A stretch of DNA of 64,000 nt from Adenophora triphylla var. japonica (GCA_022495995.1 JAFEMH010006935.1:1-64000); one strand, 5' to 3'; positions 33,454 to 46,749 are shown, counted from the stretch's first letter. Notes: generated by a model from the letters alone, not told the origin. Numbers and translations are program-made.

Positions 33454-34028
33454 TAGGCCTGTCAATTTTTACCCATTATCCAAGAACTCACTCAACCCAA
33501 CTCGCTAATTACCCAACCCAACCCAACTCATTAACAATTTAGGGTTGAAACGAGTTACCCGCTTTAGCCCATTAAGTTTAGTGGGTTAAAGCGGGTCAAC
33601 TCGTCAACCCGTCTCAACCCCCCCGGGTCAAAAAAAAAATTAAACATTTTAAATTTATTTTTAACCACCCCAGCCCCCCTACCCCCACCATCCCCCCCTC
33701 CCCGATCGGATAAAAAAAAATTTAATCATTTTAAATTTAGCTTTAACAACCCCCCCCCTCCACCTCACTCACTACTACCACCCCTTGCCCCCACCACACC
33801 CCCACCCCCACCGTCGTGTTAAAAAAAAAAATTTATTTTTGAAAATTATTTTATCTAGACGAGTAATTCAAAAGAAAAAAAAAAGAGTTGAGCTTATCGA
33901 GTTATCCGAGTCGACACGCTTCATTCGACCCGTATGTTAAATGAGTTGTAACAAGTATTACTCGTCTCAACCCGTTACCCACTTCAACTCGGCTCAACCC
34001 AACCCATCCCGACCCGATTGTCGGTCAA
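33454..34028. mobile_element. Non-autonomous hAT-like element, 575 bp
   Basis: Flanked by a perfect 8-bp duplication ATTTTAGC (33446-33453 and 34029-34036), the hAT signature. Ends TAGGCCTGTCAAT and (inverted) TTGACCGACAAT are imperfect inverted repeats. Interior is made of AACCC/GGGTT words in both orientations and C-runs, probably subterminal transposase-binding repeats. No ORF. Confidence 0.75.
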
Positions 34029-34136
34029 ATTTTAGCCTAAAAAGGGTTAACTTGAATGGGAAAAATGTCGTGCGCTTTTGGAGGTCATGGGTGACTACTA
34101 GGTGGGGGCTTGGGGATCCTCACCTGTTATGAAAAT

Positions 34137-36166
34137 TAGGGATGGCAACGGGTCGGGTTCGGATCGGATCAGACCTGATCCGAACCCGATCCGAAACCTA
34201 CAAAACATTTACCGAACCCGATCCGATCCGACGTTGGCTAATCCGAGATCCGATCCGAGATCCGATCCGATCCGAAGCCCCGATCCAATCCGAAGCCCCG
34301 ATCCGATCCGAGCTCCAGAAAAACTCTAATCAAAAAAATTAAATGCCAAATTCGAATGATTTTCTCTAGAACAAGACATTACATTCTCAAGTTTTACTAC
34401 AATCCAAACAATTTCAAAACAATCCAAACAAACACAAACCAAAAATAGTTTCCACACATATTACATTCCAACAAATGTTAATTACTAATACATCCTAATT
34501 TTTAAACCTTCGCTTGGGACTACCTTTGTCCTTCCAACCTTCGCTTCCACCTGAAAGGATATCATTTTACATTAATAATGCATCTGAAATCTGGACAAAT
34601 GAAAATGAAATCTTGTTTATACGTTGATTTGTAGCTTAAGTGTATCATAGCTCAAAGTTTTCAGATGCGCAAAATGATTGTTTTGTTCCTTGCAATTAAG
34701 GTCAAAGCATGAAATATATATCATAGCTGTTGCGTGGTTGTGAAGAATATTCAGAGATGTCTATATGCAATCCCAGATGGTACTGTGTTTGATGACTCAA
34801 TGATTTTTAAGCTCAATCAAGATAGTAAAGAGTCTAAAATATCTCCAGCTCTCCAAGCCAAGCTTCATGTAATTTTCTCACTGTCTATTGCTATTTACAT
34901 GGTACTTTTCCCATTATTGCTAATAACCCGCTCTTGTTTTCTTAGGAGATGGCATCTGGATTAAAGGCTGATATAGTAAAATATTTACTTGATCAAAATG
35001 TCACAAACTTTACCATGAAGCCTGTCAAGGTCTGCTCATTAACTTAATGACAATGACTGCAGTTCACATTAAATTTATAGTAATTTACTCTGCTAATCAA
35101 GTTCTCTTTTCCATTTGCCATAAGTAGCTGATGCTTGAGTGTATAACCATCATATCAAATAAAACCGATGCTGAGAAAGGGAAGAGAATGACGTGGGATA
35201 ACAATATCACCCACTCATGCGCAGTTCATAAGTTGCCTAAGATATTAACAGCATAACAAATAAGGAAATGGTCTTGCCTGGGAGCACTCGAGAGTGCATA
35301 AACAGATAAAAATCTCGCATAATATTATCTAATGAATGGCTCAGCAACATTAATTCCAACCAAATTGGAGATACATTGAAACTCCATATCATCACCATAT
35401 GTGAAAACGCCTCATCAATATTTTGACATTAAAATAGTATAATTTCAATATTCATGTATTAGCACGATGAATAAATCAGGTCCCTAATTCATGTACACAG
35501 TAACACACCCAAAGAAAAGAAAAATATTACTCCCTCCGTCTCAATTGAAGAGGTGTGGTTTGAACATACACGCAAAAAAGGAAAGTGGTTGACAATTAAT
35601 TAAACCACCACTACACTAGCAGAGAGAGAGAAGAGTGGGAGAGAGAGGCACCTTAAAATCTTCAAGAAATCGACGAACGGAGAGAGAGAACGGAGGAGAT
35701 TCGGCAAGGAAATGCGCCGTCGCTGTAGCAGAGGAGAGAAGAGCGGGAGAGAGCTGAGAGAGGAAGGAGGAGATTCACCGAGGCGCCGTGCAGGAGAGAG
35801 AGAGAGGAGCGGCGGAGCGCTGAAGCGGGGATGGACCGGGAGAGATTGGGAACGCAGCAAGCCCTAAATTAAATCTATCAAAAACCCTATATCTTCTTAT
35901 ATATACCTATATGATATTTGTAATTTCTTAAAAGATAAGGGGCTAAAGTATAAATTCAAACTTAGGTATTTGCATTCGGGTCGGATCGGGTCGGATAGTA
36001 TAAGCATGTGCATTCGGGTCGGATCGGGTCGGGTTCGGATCGGTCAGAATGTGCTACCGAACCCGATCCGAACCCGATCGGATCATAAAAAATTAAAATC
36101 ATATCCGATTTTTTCGAATCGAATCGCCTTCGGTACGGATCGGGTTCGATTAAATTGCCATCCCTA
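34137..36166. mobile_element. hAT-like element carrying host exons (Pack-type), 2.03 kb
   Basis: Perfect 8-bp duplication ATGAAAAT (34129-34136, 36167-36174). Terminal inverted repeat TAGGGATGGCAA / TTGCCATCCCTA. Subterminal zones (34150-34320 and 35968-36150) are dense in GATCCGAACCCGATCC words in both orientations, as is usual for hAT termini. No transposase is present; the interior has captured exons (34755-35256), a one-ended MITE remnant (CTCCCTCCGTCTC at 35531) and a GA-rich zone (35620-35850). Confidence 0.88.
34755..35256 (+). pseudogene. Captured multi-exon host gene fragment, function unknown
   Basis: Two exons with good splice sites and matching phase: 34755-34868 (38 codons, IPDGTVFDDSMIFKLNQD) and 34946-35029 (28 codons, MASGLKADIVKYLLDQNV), each a multiple of three, bounded by CAG/GT and TTAG/GT. 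A third block from an AG at 35127 stays open for 42 codons to a TAA at 35254 (LMLECITIISNKTDAEKGK). I do not recognise the family. No start codon, promoter or further exons are visible, so it is a fragment acquired by the surrounding hAT element. Absence of stops suggests recent capture. Confidence 0.6.
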
Positions 36167-36174
36167 ATGAAAAT

Positions 36175-37179
36175 GTTAGTATTAGATTAGAGAAGTAGTG
36201 GTAACCGGTAAGGGTGGCCTTTTCCTTTTGGAGCCCCCATTATTAGGATTCTATTGTGGTTTTCCTTTGCCTTGTTAAATGTCCTTTTCTTCTTTATTTG
36301 TCAAAAGGCTACATGTCGTTGTTAGTATTGTTGACTCAATCTCAATGCCATGAACCTATTTCTTTTTTTTTTCTTCCAAATTCATCTTTCATCAACCTAA
36401 TCTCTCAACTATGTTTCCTTTAAAAGCGAATTTGCTTGAAAAAACACCCACCATGTTGTTAAATGTCTTTGTTATGCTACTAATTTCAACCTCAATCAAT
36501 CTATGACCAAACTAGAATTTTAGATTAAATTAGTCAAATTCCTATAAAGATACAACATTACACAAACAATGGAGTGTAAAATTAGCATAAATACGACAAA
36601 CATATTGTGCATTGCCTTTTTCTCTAATTAAAACGGAGCAAAATCAATAAAATTTAACATTAAATTATCACATTTTTTGAAATTATAAAAAAGAAAATTG
36701 ACATTATTCAAAATTGAATCGGCCCGATCTCAATGAAGCATCTTCAAACCTTGTGAAATTACAAAAGCTTTGAGACGAACAAGACAACAGTTATATTTAA
36801 TTTTGAAACTAAACTCCAATTATTTATGACAAAAACATGCTGACATCAATTTTAGTTCAAATATTCAGTATCCAAGGAATTGACATTGCAACTGCAAGGT
36901 AGGTAAATAAAGACACATTATATTAACTTTTAACTACTTTTATTAACAAAGTTAAGACCAAAAGACGACAGCTCGATACTGATAGGCTCTCGGAGGGAGA
37001 TCAAAGCTGGCACAACGACAAGCGTGAAAGAAAGATCTTCAGAATCGGAGCGGAGGTGCAGAAACTATAATCACGAAACCACAAACTATAATGTGACTTG
37101 TTTATGCATGAGCACTACATTTCCATCGACTAAAATAGCAAGAGCTTGCAAAATTTTACAAAAAGGTTCAATCATAATC
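36175..37179. other. Intergenic, no gene seen
   Basis: AT-rich, without repeats of note; the Tat retrotransposon is inserted at its right edge. Confidence 0.5.
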
Positions 37180-37184
37180 TCCTC

Positions 37185-37938
37185 TGATGATGCCAAAATC
37201 GTCAAATCAACCCAAATCCAAGCGATGATTGCTCCGGTGATTGTAAGGCCTGAAAATAAGAGAAAACACGTAAACTAAGCCGGGGCGGATCCGGCTAAAG
37301 GCCCTCCGGCGTGAGAGTAAGTTCACGGTTTGTATATGAGAAAACAAATGAACAGAGTTTTCCCAATGTAAAAAGTAACGTACCGAATAATGAGCCATGG
37401 GGCTTGTATTTATAGGGATGGATTGATAGAATCCATGTTGAAGTAAACTTGTGAAGAGATAAGATGTAATCCTAAGGGAATTACATCTGTTAAGGAGTCA
37501 TTGTTTGACTTGGATGGGTGTAGTTGGTTACAATCCTGATTGAATCATGAATGTGTAATCCTTGTTGTATAAGGACTGTATATCCTGCTAGCCGGAACGC
37601 CGAGGAACACAAATGTTTTACCTCGGCTTTGGTAAATAGACCGAGGTAAATGATTCTGCTTCCTCGTCATTTGGAGATTGGCCGACACGGAGAAGTGCCG
37701 GGGTAGATGATTTTGCTTCCTCGTCATGGTGATGAAATGCCGAGGTAAGAACTTTTCTTTCCTCGTCACTTGCGGCATGACGGCCCAAGCATGTTGACCT
37801 AAGGCCGAGATAAACTTTCCTCGTCATACAAGGAAGACCTTACTCGGCCCTAATACTTGGTTAGATAATATTCATGGCCCAATTCAATTAGGCCCAGCTT
37901 GAGCAAACCCATGTTCGTATCTCGGTTTATACTGTTCA
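37185..37938 (-). repeat. Tat 3' LTR
   Basis: Left LTR copy. Contains repeated CCGAGG/CCTCGG and CTCGTCAT words (37590-37830). A minus-strand ORF covers part of it but is non-coding LTR sequence. Confidence 0.92.
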
Positions 37939-38186
37939 GTGGCCCCCGACTTTCTAGCTCGGATTAGGACGAGTAGAAAGTCATCTCGTCCTCGTCATAT
38001 GGAATACGAACGGGTTTGACACGTGTCCTCGGCGTCGCTTCATATAACTGACGGTTGCCATTCTGGGGCCCCCCAGTCTTGTCACGCCTCGAAACTGTCA
38101 ATTTGCATTTAATTCTTGGGGCGCCAGACCCGAATTTAAGCTTTACCCATGGGTTTGACCTGATTGAGGGGTTATAAAAGGCTAAA
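37939..38186 (+). promoter_or_regulatory. Presumed promoter of the Tat antisense gene
   Basis: Between the 3' LTR and the nested element. Contains a G-box-like palindrome GACACGTGTC (38018-38027) and a TATA box TATAAAA (38173-38179) oriented to the plus strand, seven bases before the insertion point CTAAA of the nested element. Without the insertion it would lie about 30 bp from the leader that resumes at 46750. Confidence 0.6.
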
Positions 38187-39235
38187 TGTAACGACCCCAA
38201 CCCTAGGCATTTATTTTTAATATTATACTAGATGCTTTTAATATTTATATTTATTTTATGTGTTCAATTATGTCATTAAATTCTTAAATTAAGATAAATT
38301 GGGTGAAAAGTAAATTTAGAATCTTATAAGAATTTATTGGACATTTAATAAAGAAACTAAGGAAAATAATAAAAATGGAAAAATGATAAATAATGTGGGG
38401 AGGATAAATGAGTAGGATGAATTAATGGGATAAGTTTTATTTTTTTTGGGTAGGGGAAAGCCTTGGTTATTCTTGGTGGGGGGCCAAAATCCCTTACTTC
38501 CCCCATGCCATGCCAAGTGTCACCCCTCTCCTCTCCCCCTTGCCTCCCTCTAGCCGGCCCCTCCTCCCTCTCCATTACCCTCCTCACACTTCTTCCTCCT
38601 CCTTCATTTTACTTCTTCTTCCTAGAGAAACTAGAGAGCTCCCATGGAAGCCCAAGCATGAAGCTTTGAAGTCAAGAACATTTCTTCACCAAAAATCAAG
38701 TCTTAGAGCATCCTTGAAGTGGGTTCATCTTGGGGAACTCATCTAGCTAGAAAGATCCACATTCCTTTGCAAATCCAAGTGAGTTATTATGACTTTCCCT
38801 TCTTTGTATGCTCATGAACTATGTTATTGTTATTGTTGTGTTTTAATGGTTTTGATGAATTGAAACCTTCTTGGAGTTGGAGAATTAGTTCATGTTATTG
38901 TTGTTCTTAAGAAATGATTAAGAGTGTAAGAAGATGTGTTGAGTTGGATTAAGATGATTAAAGTCATGCCTTGGAATCGTTATTGGGGGAGGGATGTTTA
39001 TAAATGAGATAGGTTAAAGTTAATGTTCAAAGAAGAAGATCTAGAAAGGTTAATCATGAAATGGGTGGGAAAATTAGGTGGTAATTAATCTAAATATACA
39101 TTATCTTGGGTTTGGATGATTTAAGATGAGATAAGTAAGGTTAGAATCCTTCTTGGTGTTCTTGGAATTAAGCAAGATTTAAAGGAAAATAATCTAAGTA
39201 AAATTAAGTTGGAAATTCGGATGTGCTGAAAAAGG

Positions 39236-39346
39236 GCCATGGCGGTCGCCCCACTGGGGCGAGCGGCCGCCAAGGCGAGGCGAAACATGGACTCCCTTTT
39301 GTAACTACTTGGGCGGTCGCCCGGGACATGGGCGGTCGCCCATGTC
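39236..39346. repeat. GGGCGGTCGCCC palindrome cluster in LTR
   Basis: Several copies of GCGGTCGCCC/GCGGCCGCC in about 110 bp; the right LTR equivalent (45033-45140) has the same cluster but with different lengths and indels. It is the least conserved part of otherwise near-identical LTRs. Confidence 0.7.
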
Positions 39347-41023
39347 ACCGATCCTTTCCCGATTCTTCTCTTTTCTTTGAATTTTACTAAAAACCTCGGG
39401 GAATGATTCCTAACCAATATAAATTAGTAGAACCTAACCCAACCCGGATACAAATCAATCTTCTTTAACCTAAACTAAAATGGGATACCTTGGCTAGGTC
39501 ATGACGTCTTTATTTGTCAAAGTGGAATTGTGGGAATGGTTAAATAAGGGTTCGGAGAATGGTTCCAACTTGGGGAAATAGATCTTGAACGTTATTAAGG
39601 TTATTCGGGGTTGCACGATGACTATGTAGGAATGGTTTACGATATATAGTGGCCTTACTTACTCCATGTCCTTGGTGAGTAGTTCAAATTGGTGTAGAAG
39701 CTATAGGTTTCACAATTAAGCTAATTAGTAATGGGTATGTACCACCTTGTGGCATTGTGTCCAAGTTGTGGAATTATTAATTATATGGTTACCTTAATAT
39801 CCTAAGTATGGACTATTTGGCAAGTTGTTATGTGACATCCCAATGTGTGGATTATGTGTTATATGGTGGTGTGATATCCCAGTTGTGGATTATGTGGCAT
39901 GTTGAGTTTATTGCTATCCCATTGGTGGATTTAATTGTTATCATTCATATTTACTGATGATGCTATGCATAGTGTATTACTTAAAAGTTGCATTATGATG
40001 TTGGATTGAACATGAGTATATTTTACCATGTTGCTATATTGTTTATCCCGTTTTGTGGATTTATCTCAAGTAACTATCATGTGCTTGGGCGTATTATGTT
40101 CGGGTGGGTATGATGGATGCCAATCAATTATTGATTTGTTCAATAAGTGATTGAAGGTACATCATACCGGTGACCCTTCCCCACTCTGTGGCCACGGGGT
40201 GGGGCCGTGCTAACGACCTTGAGTGATAAGTAGCCTTTACGGTTACTGTTGCAACGGTTGTAAGGAGGGACGATGTTATGGTTGGATACTCTATATTATA
40301 GATATCTTTTCTTATATGGATCTACGGGGTATGAGTCCTATAAGAGGTGAATGTCTTTGGAGGCAATTCACCAAAGAGTGGAGTTTTACTCCCACGTTGT
40401 ACGACTTATTGTTCGGACGGGAAAAGGTAAAATGAGGTAACGTAAGGTGTTTACCGCTTTCCTAATGTGTTAAGTGTTGCCATGCTACATGTTGCATCTT
40501 GTATGGCATCTTCTTTGCATATCATAATAGCTCATTGAGATTTATTCTCACCCCTCTCCCTTTCTTGTTTTAGATTAGAGACGGGTGACCCGAACCGGTG
40601 AGGCGGGGATTTCATTGTGGACTTTTGCTTTTGGGGCTTGACAAGTTAAGTATAGGAGTGGGTTGTTTAGGAGTATTTTTTTAGTATTCCTCTTTTTGTA
40701 ATTTGTTTGGAAAACACTTTTATTAAACAATGTTATTCAGGGTTTTGTGTAATTAATCAGATGTCGGATTGTTAAAGTTGTAGTTGGATCTCCTTTTAGT
40801 AGAGATATTATTAATTAATTCTTACTTGGAAGTTTGAAAAGTAGTTTTCCTTTAAAGGCAAATAAATGTTTTAAAAATCTAGATGGATTGTCTTGGTTTG
40901 AGCTCCCTTAGTTCGGGACACGTGTTAGGTCCGGGTTGGGGTGCTCACGGTTAATATCGAGCTTAGTTTAGAGGTCAAGGGTAGATGTCTAAACTAAGGG
41001 GAATGTGTGGAAATTGACGTCGA

Positions 41024-42093
41024 GTGTTTTATGCGGGAGTTCGTTCTAATGGCGGAAGCAAGGATGATCGGCGAAAGGTGCTAGGAAAGGAAGTAGATAT
41101 GGGTATAGGTGGAATTCAGAATGAAGAGATGATGAAATTATTCAGGGAATTTGTACAAGGTATGGAGACTAGAGGATCAGTTCCTAATCATCATGAAGGA
41201 TGTCAAAGTGATGGATTGGAAAGATTTGTGAAGATGAACCCCCCGAGCTTTAACGGAGGTCCGAACCCGTTAAAGGCGGAAGAATGGTTAGCGAGAAATG
41301 AATAGGATTTTCGAGGTTATAGAAAGTCCCAACAAGGAGAAAGTTAGGTATGCCGTGTTCAAACTTGAAGGTTTAGGCGATCGGTGGTGGCAAATATTGA
41401 AAGGAAGTTGGGAGCGGGATCATACGCCCCCGGACTTGGGATAATTTCACCAAACATTTCGAGGATTATTTCGTTTCGATGGTTACAAGGGACAAGAAGG
41501 AGATCGAATTCTTAGGACTAGAACAAGGGATCATGACGGTGAATCAGTATGTAATCAGGTTTGAGGAATTAGCTAGAAGTTGCCCTCATTTGGTATCGTA
41601 TGAAGCGAAAAGAGTTCATAGGTTTATAAAAGGTTTGAGGGACCGAGTTTAGGAAGAAATTTGGGATTGATAGCTTCACCAATTATCGAGACTGGCCTTA
41701 GAGAGAGCTTATAAGATCGAGAAAAATATTGAGGAAAATAGTGGGAAATTGGAAGGTGAGATTGGAGATCGGCCAAGGGCTTTAACTTCGGGAAGGATGA
41801 GAGAGAAACTTGTGGTAGCTTCTTCGTCTAGGCCAAAACCCAAACGGTATGGGATGATGTGTAAATATTGCAAGAAGATGGGTCACACTGAAGACAGGTG
41901 TTGGAGTAAGCAAGGGAAATGTTTGAATTGTGGAGGAGCGGGGCACTACAAGAAAAATTGTCCTGCATTTCGTCAGAGGTTAGCTTCGGGTGCCGGTTCA
42001 AAAGGTCAAAGAGGTGGTATCAAAAGAGATAACAAAGGGGAACCGAAAGAGAGGTCTGTGGTCGAGTGTGCGTTTCGGGTTCGGGAGAGATAG
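41024..42093 (+). pseudogene. gypsy gag, frameshifted, with double zinc knuckle
   Basis: Retrotransposon gag homology starts at about 41024 (MNPPSFNGGPNPLKAEEWL), continues in shifted frames through GLGDRWWQILK (about 41370-41400), and ends in an ORF at 41749-42093 with two CCHC zinc knuckles (CKYCKKMGHTEDRCW and CLNCGGAGHYKKNC). Frameshifts lie near 41300, 41440 and 41655. Gag packages the element RNA; this copy cannot make an intact protein. Confidence 0.85.
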
Positions 42094-42099
42094 ATCCCT

Positions 42100-43984
42100 C
42101 GGAGGTCACTAGAGGTATATTTCTGTCTCAAAGGTTAGGGGTCATGTTTTATAGATCCTGTTGCATATCATTTATATTTGGCATCACATTTTGCTTATAT
42201 GTGACATACATTGTTGAAAATTTGTTTTATTGTTAGAGGATTCTGCTCTTATGAGAGAATACCTCGAACCTTCTTTGGTTTACCACGATGGTGATGTGGT
42301 TATGGCTGAGCATGTATTGCCAGTTGAATTAGTATAATTATCAATTTATGATTTTGAGATATACTTGACCTGGAGGGTTAAGTAGTTGTTGTATAATGAT
42401 AGACTATCCTAATAGGTGAGTCTCCTTTTTCCATGCCTAAATTGCTTATATTGGTATTTGTTATAGGTGAACCTTAAATGTGAAATTCTGGTTACATGTG
42501 GGTATATAAAGTGAAAGTTTTGAATTAAGATGTGAAGAGTAATTGGTATATGCTAGACCTGCATAGGGAGTCTTTTCCAAAATTTTATGTGCTAACTGTG
42601 AGTAATTGGTAAATGTGCTCCCGTCGGTATATTTCGTGTGTTGGTTCTGAGTAGGATAAGCAGAATTGTAATTCTTATTTTGATGGCTTTAGGGTAATTA
42701 GAATTGATGATCTCTTTGTTAATTAAGGTTCCGGGAAGATCGTAAAAATAATTTGAGAATTGGGTTAATTATTCCTTGTGAAGAATCCTTGTATGCAAAG
42801 TTTAGCTAGTATGAGTTAGCTCGAGAGGATTACAAATTTTGGGTTCTATAGTCTTAAACTCGGGTGTTGCCAAGGATCTTGTGAGGTTGAGTCCGTGATC
42901 TTTGAGTTAGCAAGTACTACCTAAGAAATTTAATGAACCCTTAAGAATTGTAAAGTCATTACTTTGGTTGAATCTAAAGGGCGTATAAATGGTGTAGGTT
43001 GTGATGAGGATGAATCATATTGTTAATGATGGAAAATAGGTTGACTCTTACCTTACCTAGTGGACGTGAGAATCTTGTGAAATTTTAAGTGTATATTTAA
43101 AGGAAGATCAGGGTGTAGTGTTATGCGAAATGGGAAAGTGATAATGTGTGCTTTGGGGAATTTAACTTAGATAAGTGGGATTTTCTTATCCTCTACTCGG
43201 GAGTAGCTACACTTGTGTTGCGTCATTTAAATAGGAACCTTATCTTTTGAAGTTTCCTTTGAGAGTTGTTACCGATCCTAAGAGTTGGAGGATTTAGTTA
43301 GTCGAAAGGAAGAGATTTGAAGACTACCCAAATTCTGGAAGAATAGGTTGTGTTGTGTGACGGATTTTCCTTCGACTTGAGAAGTTTAATTAACCTTAGC
43401 GGGTTTGCGTATTATGACAGTTATCATTCTAGCATTAAGATAAAACCGTATGAGACGTTGTTAGGAAAGAAAATATCGATCTCTAATTTGTTGGGATGAA
43501 ATTGGGGAAGCAAGGTCTAAGGTAAATTAGCGCCAAAGTTTGTTAATCCATTTGAAGTTTTAGGAAATGTTGGTGAGTCGACTTATAGACCGATTTGGGG
43601 CAGCTTATCGAGTATTTGAAGTTTAAATGTGATATCGTAATGTATTGGGAGACATGAGATGTAATACTTTTATTTGAATATACTTTCTTTGAGGTCGTGA
43701 AATTTCGGGTTAGTGATGATGGTATAGTATTCTCGGGATATTAAGTTGTAGTATCACATTACTTATGAAATTGGAAAATCTTGGAAAAATCATAGTGTTG
43801 AAGAGACTAATTGGGGAGTGAAGTCCTAGAGTATTCGGGTTAAGAAAGTGTATAGTGGAATTATACCATTGAGAAATCTAGTGGAAAAGTGTTAAGTTAG
43901 AATGTGTGGAAGGTAACCTTTGCTATTTGATCCTTAGGGTAGCGGCTTGACCAAATTCGGGACGAATTTTCTTTAAGGAGTGAG
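42100..43984 (+). pseudogene. Remnant interior of the nested gypsy element
   Basis: No protease or RT motif was found. At about 43512-43580 the plus strand reads APKFVNPFEVLGNVGESTY, matching the C-terminal end of gypsy integrases. Everything between is decayed or of unknown origin. So pol has been lost by internal deletion, leaving gag and the far 3' end. Confidence 0.55.
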
Positions 43985-46749
43985 TGTAACGACCCAACCC
44001 TAGGCATTTATTTTTAATATTATACTAGATGCTTTTAATATTTATATTTATTTTATGTGTTCAATTATGTCATTAAATTCTTAAATTAAGATAAATTGGG
44101 TGAAAAGTAAATTTAGAATCTTATAAGAATTTATTGGACATTTAATAAAGAAACTAAGGAAAATAATAAAAATGGAAAAATGATAAATAATGTGGGGAGG
44201 ATAAATGAGTAGGATGAATTAATGGGATAAGTTTTATTTTTTTTGGGTAGGGGAAAGCCTTGGTTATTCTTGGTGGGGGGCCAAAATCCCTTACTTCCCC
44301 CATGCCATGCCAAGTGTCACCCCTCTCCTCTCCCCCTTGCCTCCCTCTAGCCGGCCCCTCCTCCCTCTCCATTACCCTCCTCACACTTCTTCCTCCTCCT
44401 TCATTTTACTTCTTCTTCCTAGAGAAACTAGAGAGCTCCCATGGAAGCCCAAGCATGAAGCTTTGAAGTCAAGAACATTTCTTCACCAAAATCAAGTCTT
44501 AGAGCATCCTTGAAGTGGGTTCATCTTGGTGAACTCATCTAGCTAGAAAGATCCACATTCCTTTGCAAATCCAAGTGAGTTATTATGACTTTCCCTTCTT
44601 TGTATGCTCATGAACTATGTTATTGTTATTGTTGTGTTTTAATGGTTTTGATGAATTGAAACCTTCTTGGAGTTGGAGAATTAGTTCATGTTATTGTTGT
44701 TCTTAAGAAATGATTAAGAGTGTAAGAAGATGTGTTGAGTTGGATTAAGATGATTAAAGTCATGCCTTGGAATCGTTATTGGGGGAGGGATGTTTATAAA
44801 TGAGATAGGTTAAAGTTAATGTTCAAAGAAGAAGATCTAGAAAGGTTAATCATGAAATGGGTGGGAAAATTAGGTGGTAATTAATCTAAATATACATTAT
44901 CTTGGGTTTGGATGATTTAAGATGAGATAAGTAAGGTTAGAATCCTTCTTGGTGTTCTTGGAATTAAGCAAGATTTAAAGGAAAATAATCTAAGTAAAAT
45001 TAAGTTGGAAATTCGGATGTCTTTGAAAAAGGGCCATGGGCGGTCGCCCGTAGGGGCGCGGCCGCCCAGGCGCAAACATGGACTCCCTTTTGTAACTACT
45101 TGGGCGGTCGCCCAAGGGACATGGGCGGTCGCCCATGTCACCAGTCCTTTCCCAGTTCTTCTCTTTTGCTGAATTTTACTAAAAACCTCGGGGAATGATT
45201 CCTAACCAATATAAATTAGTAGAACCTAACCCAACAGGATACAAATCAATCTTCTTTAACCTAAACTAAAATGGGATACCTTGGCTAGGTCATGACGTCT
45301 TTATTTGTCAAAGTGGAATTGTGGGAATGGTTAAATAAGGGTTCGGAGAATGGTTCCAACTTGGAGAAATAGATCTTGAACGTTATTAAGGTTATTCGGG
45401 GTTGCACGATGACTATGTAGGAATGGTTTACGATATATAGTGGCCTTACTTACTCCATGTCCTTGGTGAGTAGTTCAAATTGGTGTAGAAGCTATAGGTT
45501 TCACAATTAAGCTAATTAGTAATGGGTATGTACCACCTTGTGGCATTGTGTCCAAGTTGTGGAATTATTAATTATATGGTTACCTTAATATCCTAAGTAT
45601 GGACTATTTGGCAAGTTGTTATGTGACATCCCAATGTGTGGATTATGTGTTATATGGTGGTGTGATATCCCGATTGTGGATTATGTGGCATGTTGAGTTT
45701 ATTGCTATCCCGTTGGTGGATTTAATTGTTATCATTCATATTTACTTGATGATGCTATGCATAGTGTATTACTTAAAAGTTGCATTATGATGTTGGATTG
45801 AACATGAGTATATTTTACCATGTTGCTATATTGTTTATCCCGTTTTGTGGATTTATCTCAAGTAACTATCATGTGCTTGGGCGTATTATGTTCGGGTGGG
45901 TATGATGGATGCCAATCAATTATTGATTTGTTCAATAAGTGATTGAAGGTACATCATACCGGTGACCCTTCCCACTCTGTGGCCACGGGGTGGGGCCGTG
46001 CTACTGTGCTTGAGTGATAAGTAGCCTTTACGGTTACATTTGCAACGGTTGTAAGGAGGGACGATGTTATGGTTGGATACTCTATATTATAGATATCTTT
46101 TCTTATATGGATCTCGGGGTATGAGTCCTATAAAGAGGTGAATGTCTTTGGAGGCAATTCACCAAAGAGTGGAGTTTTACTCCCACGTTGTACGACTTAT
46201 TGTTCGAGACGGGGAAAAGGTAAAATGAGGTAACGTAAGGTGTTTACCGCTTTCCTAATGTGTTAAGTGTTGCCATGATACATGTTGCATCTTGTATGGC
46301 ATCTTCTTTGCATATCATAATAGCTCATTGAGATTTATTCTCACCCCTCTCCCTTCTTGTTTTAGATTCCGAGACAGGTGACCCGAACCAGTGAGGCCGG
46401 GGATTTCATTGTGGACTTTTGCTTTTGGGGCTTGACAAGTTAAGTATAGGAGTGGGTTGTTTAGGAGTATTTTTTTTAGTATTCCTCTTTTGTAATTTGT
46501 TTGGAAAACACTTTTATTAAACAATGTTATTCAGGGTTTTGTGTAATTAATCAGATGTCGGATTGTTAAAGTTGTAGTTGGATCTCCTTTTAGTAGAGAT
46601 ATTATTAATTAATTCTTACTTGGAAGTTTGAAAAGTAGTTTTCCTTTAAAGGCAAATAAATGTTTTAAAAATCTAGATGGATTGTCTTGGTTTGAGCTCC
46701 CTTAGTTCGGGACACGTGTTAGGTCCCGGGTTGGGGTGCTCACACTAAA

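Larger units (their letters stand above)
38182..46749 (+). mobile_element. Ty3/gypsy element with 2.76-kb LTRs, internally deleted, nested in Tat
   Basis: LTRs 38187-40949 and 43985-46744 begin TGTAACGACCC and end GGTGCTCACA (left copy ends CACG). Target duplication CTAAA at 38182-38186 and 46745-46749. The purine tract TTTAAGGAGTGAG precedes the right LTR, so it is on the plus strand. The roughly 3-kb interior keeps gag pieces and a trace of integrase but most of pol is gone. Long LTRs and a CCHC gag fit a chromovirus (Tekay/Del-like) origin, which is inference. LTRs are nearly identical apart from small indels and one variable GC-rich patch. Confidence 0.9.

Noticed and set aside
33446..34320. 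Telomere-like AACCC/GGGTT sequence
   Set aside because: The words are irregular, occur in both orientations and sit within elements bounded by 8-bp duplications; they are hAT subterminal repeats rather than telomeric DNA.
38334..38746. ORFs duplicated at 44131-44513
   Set aside because: They fall in the two 2.76-kb LTRs of the nested gypsy element; no protein family and low-complexity Pro/Ser text.
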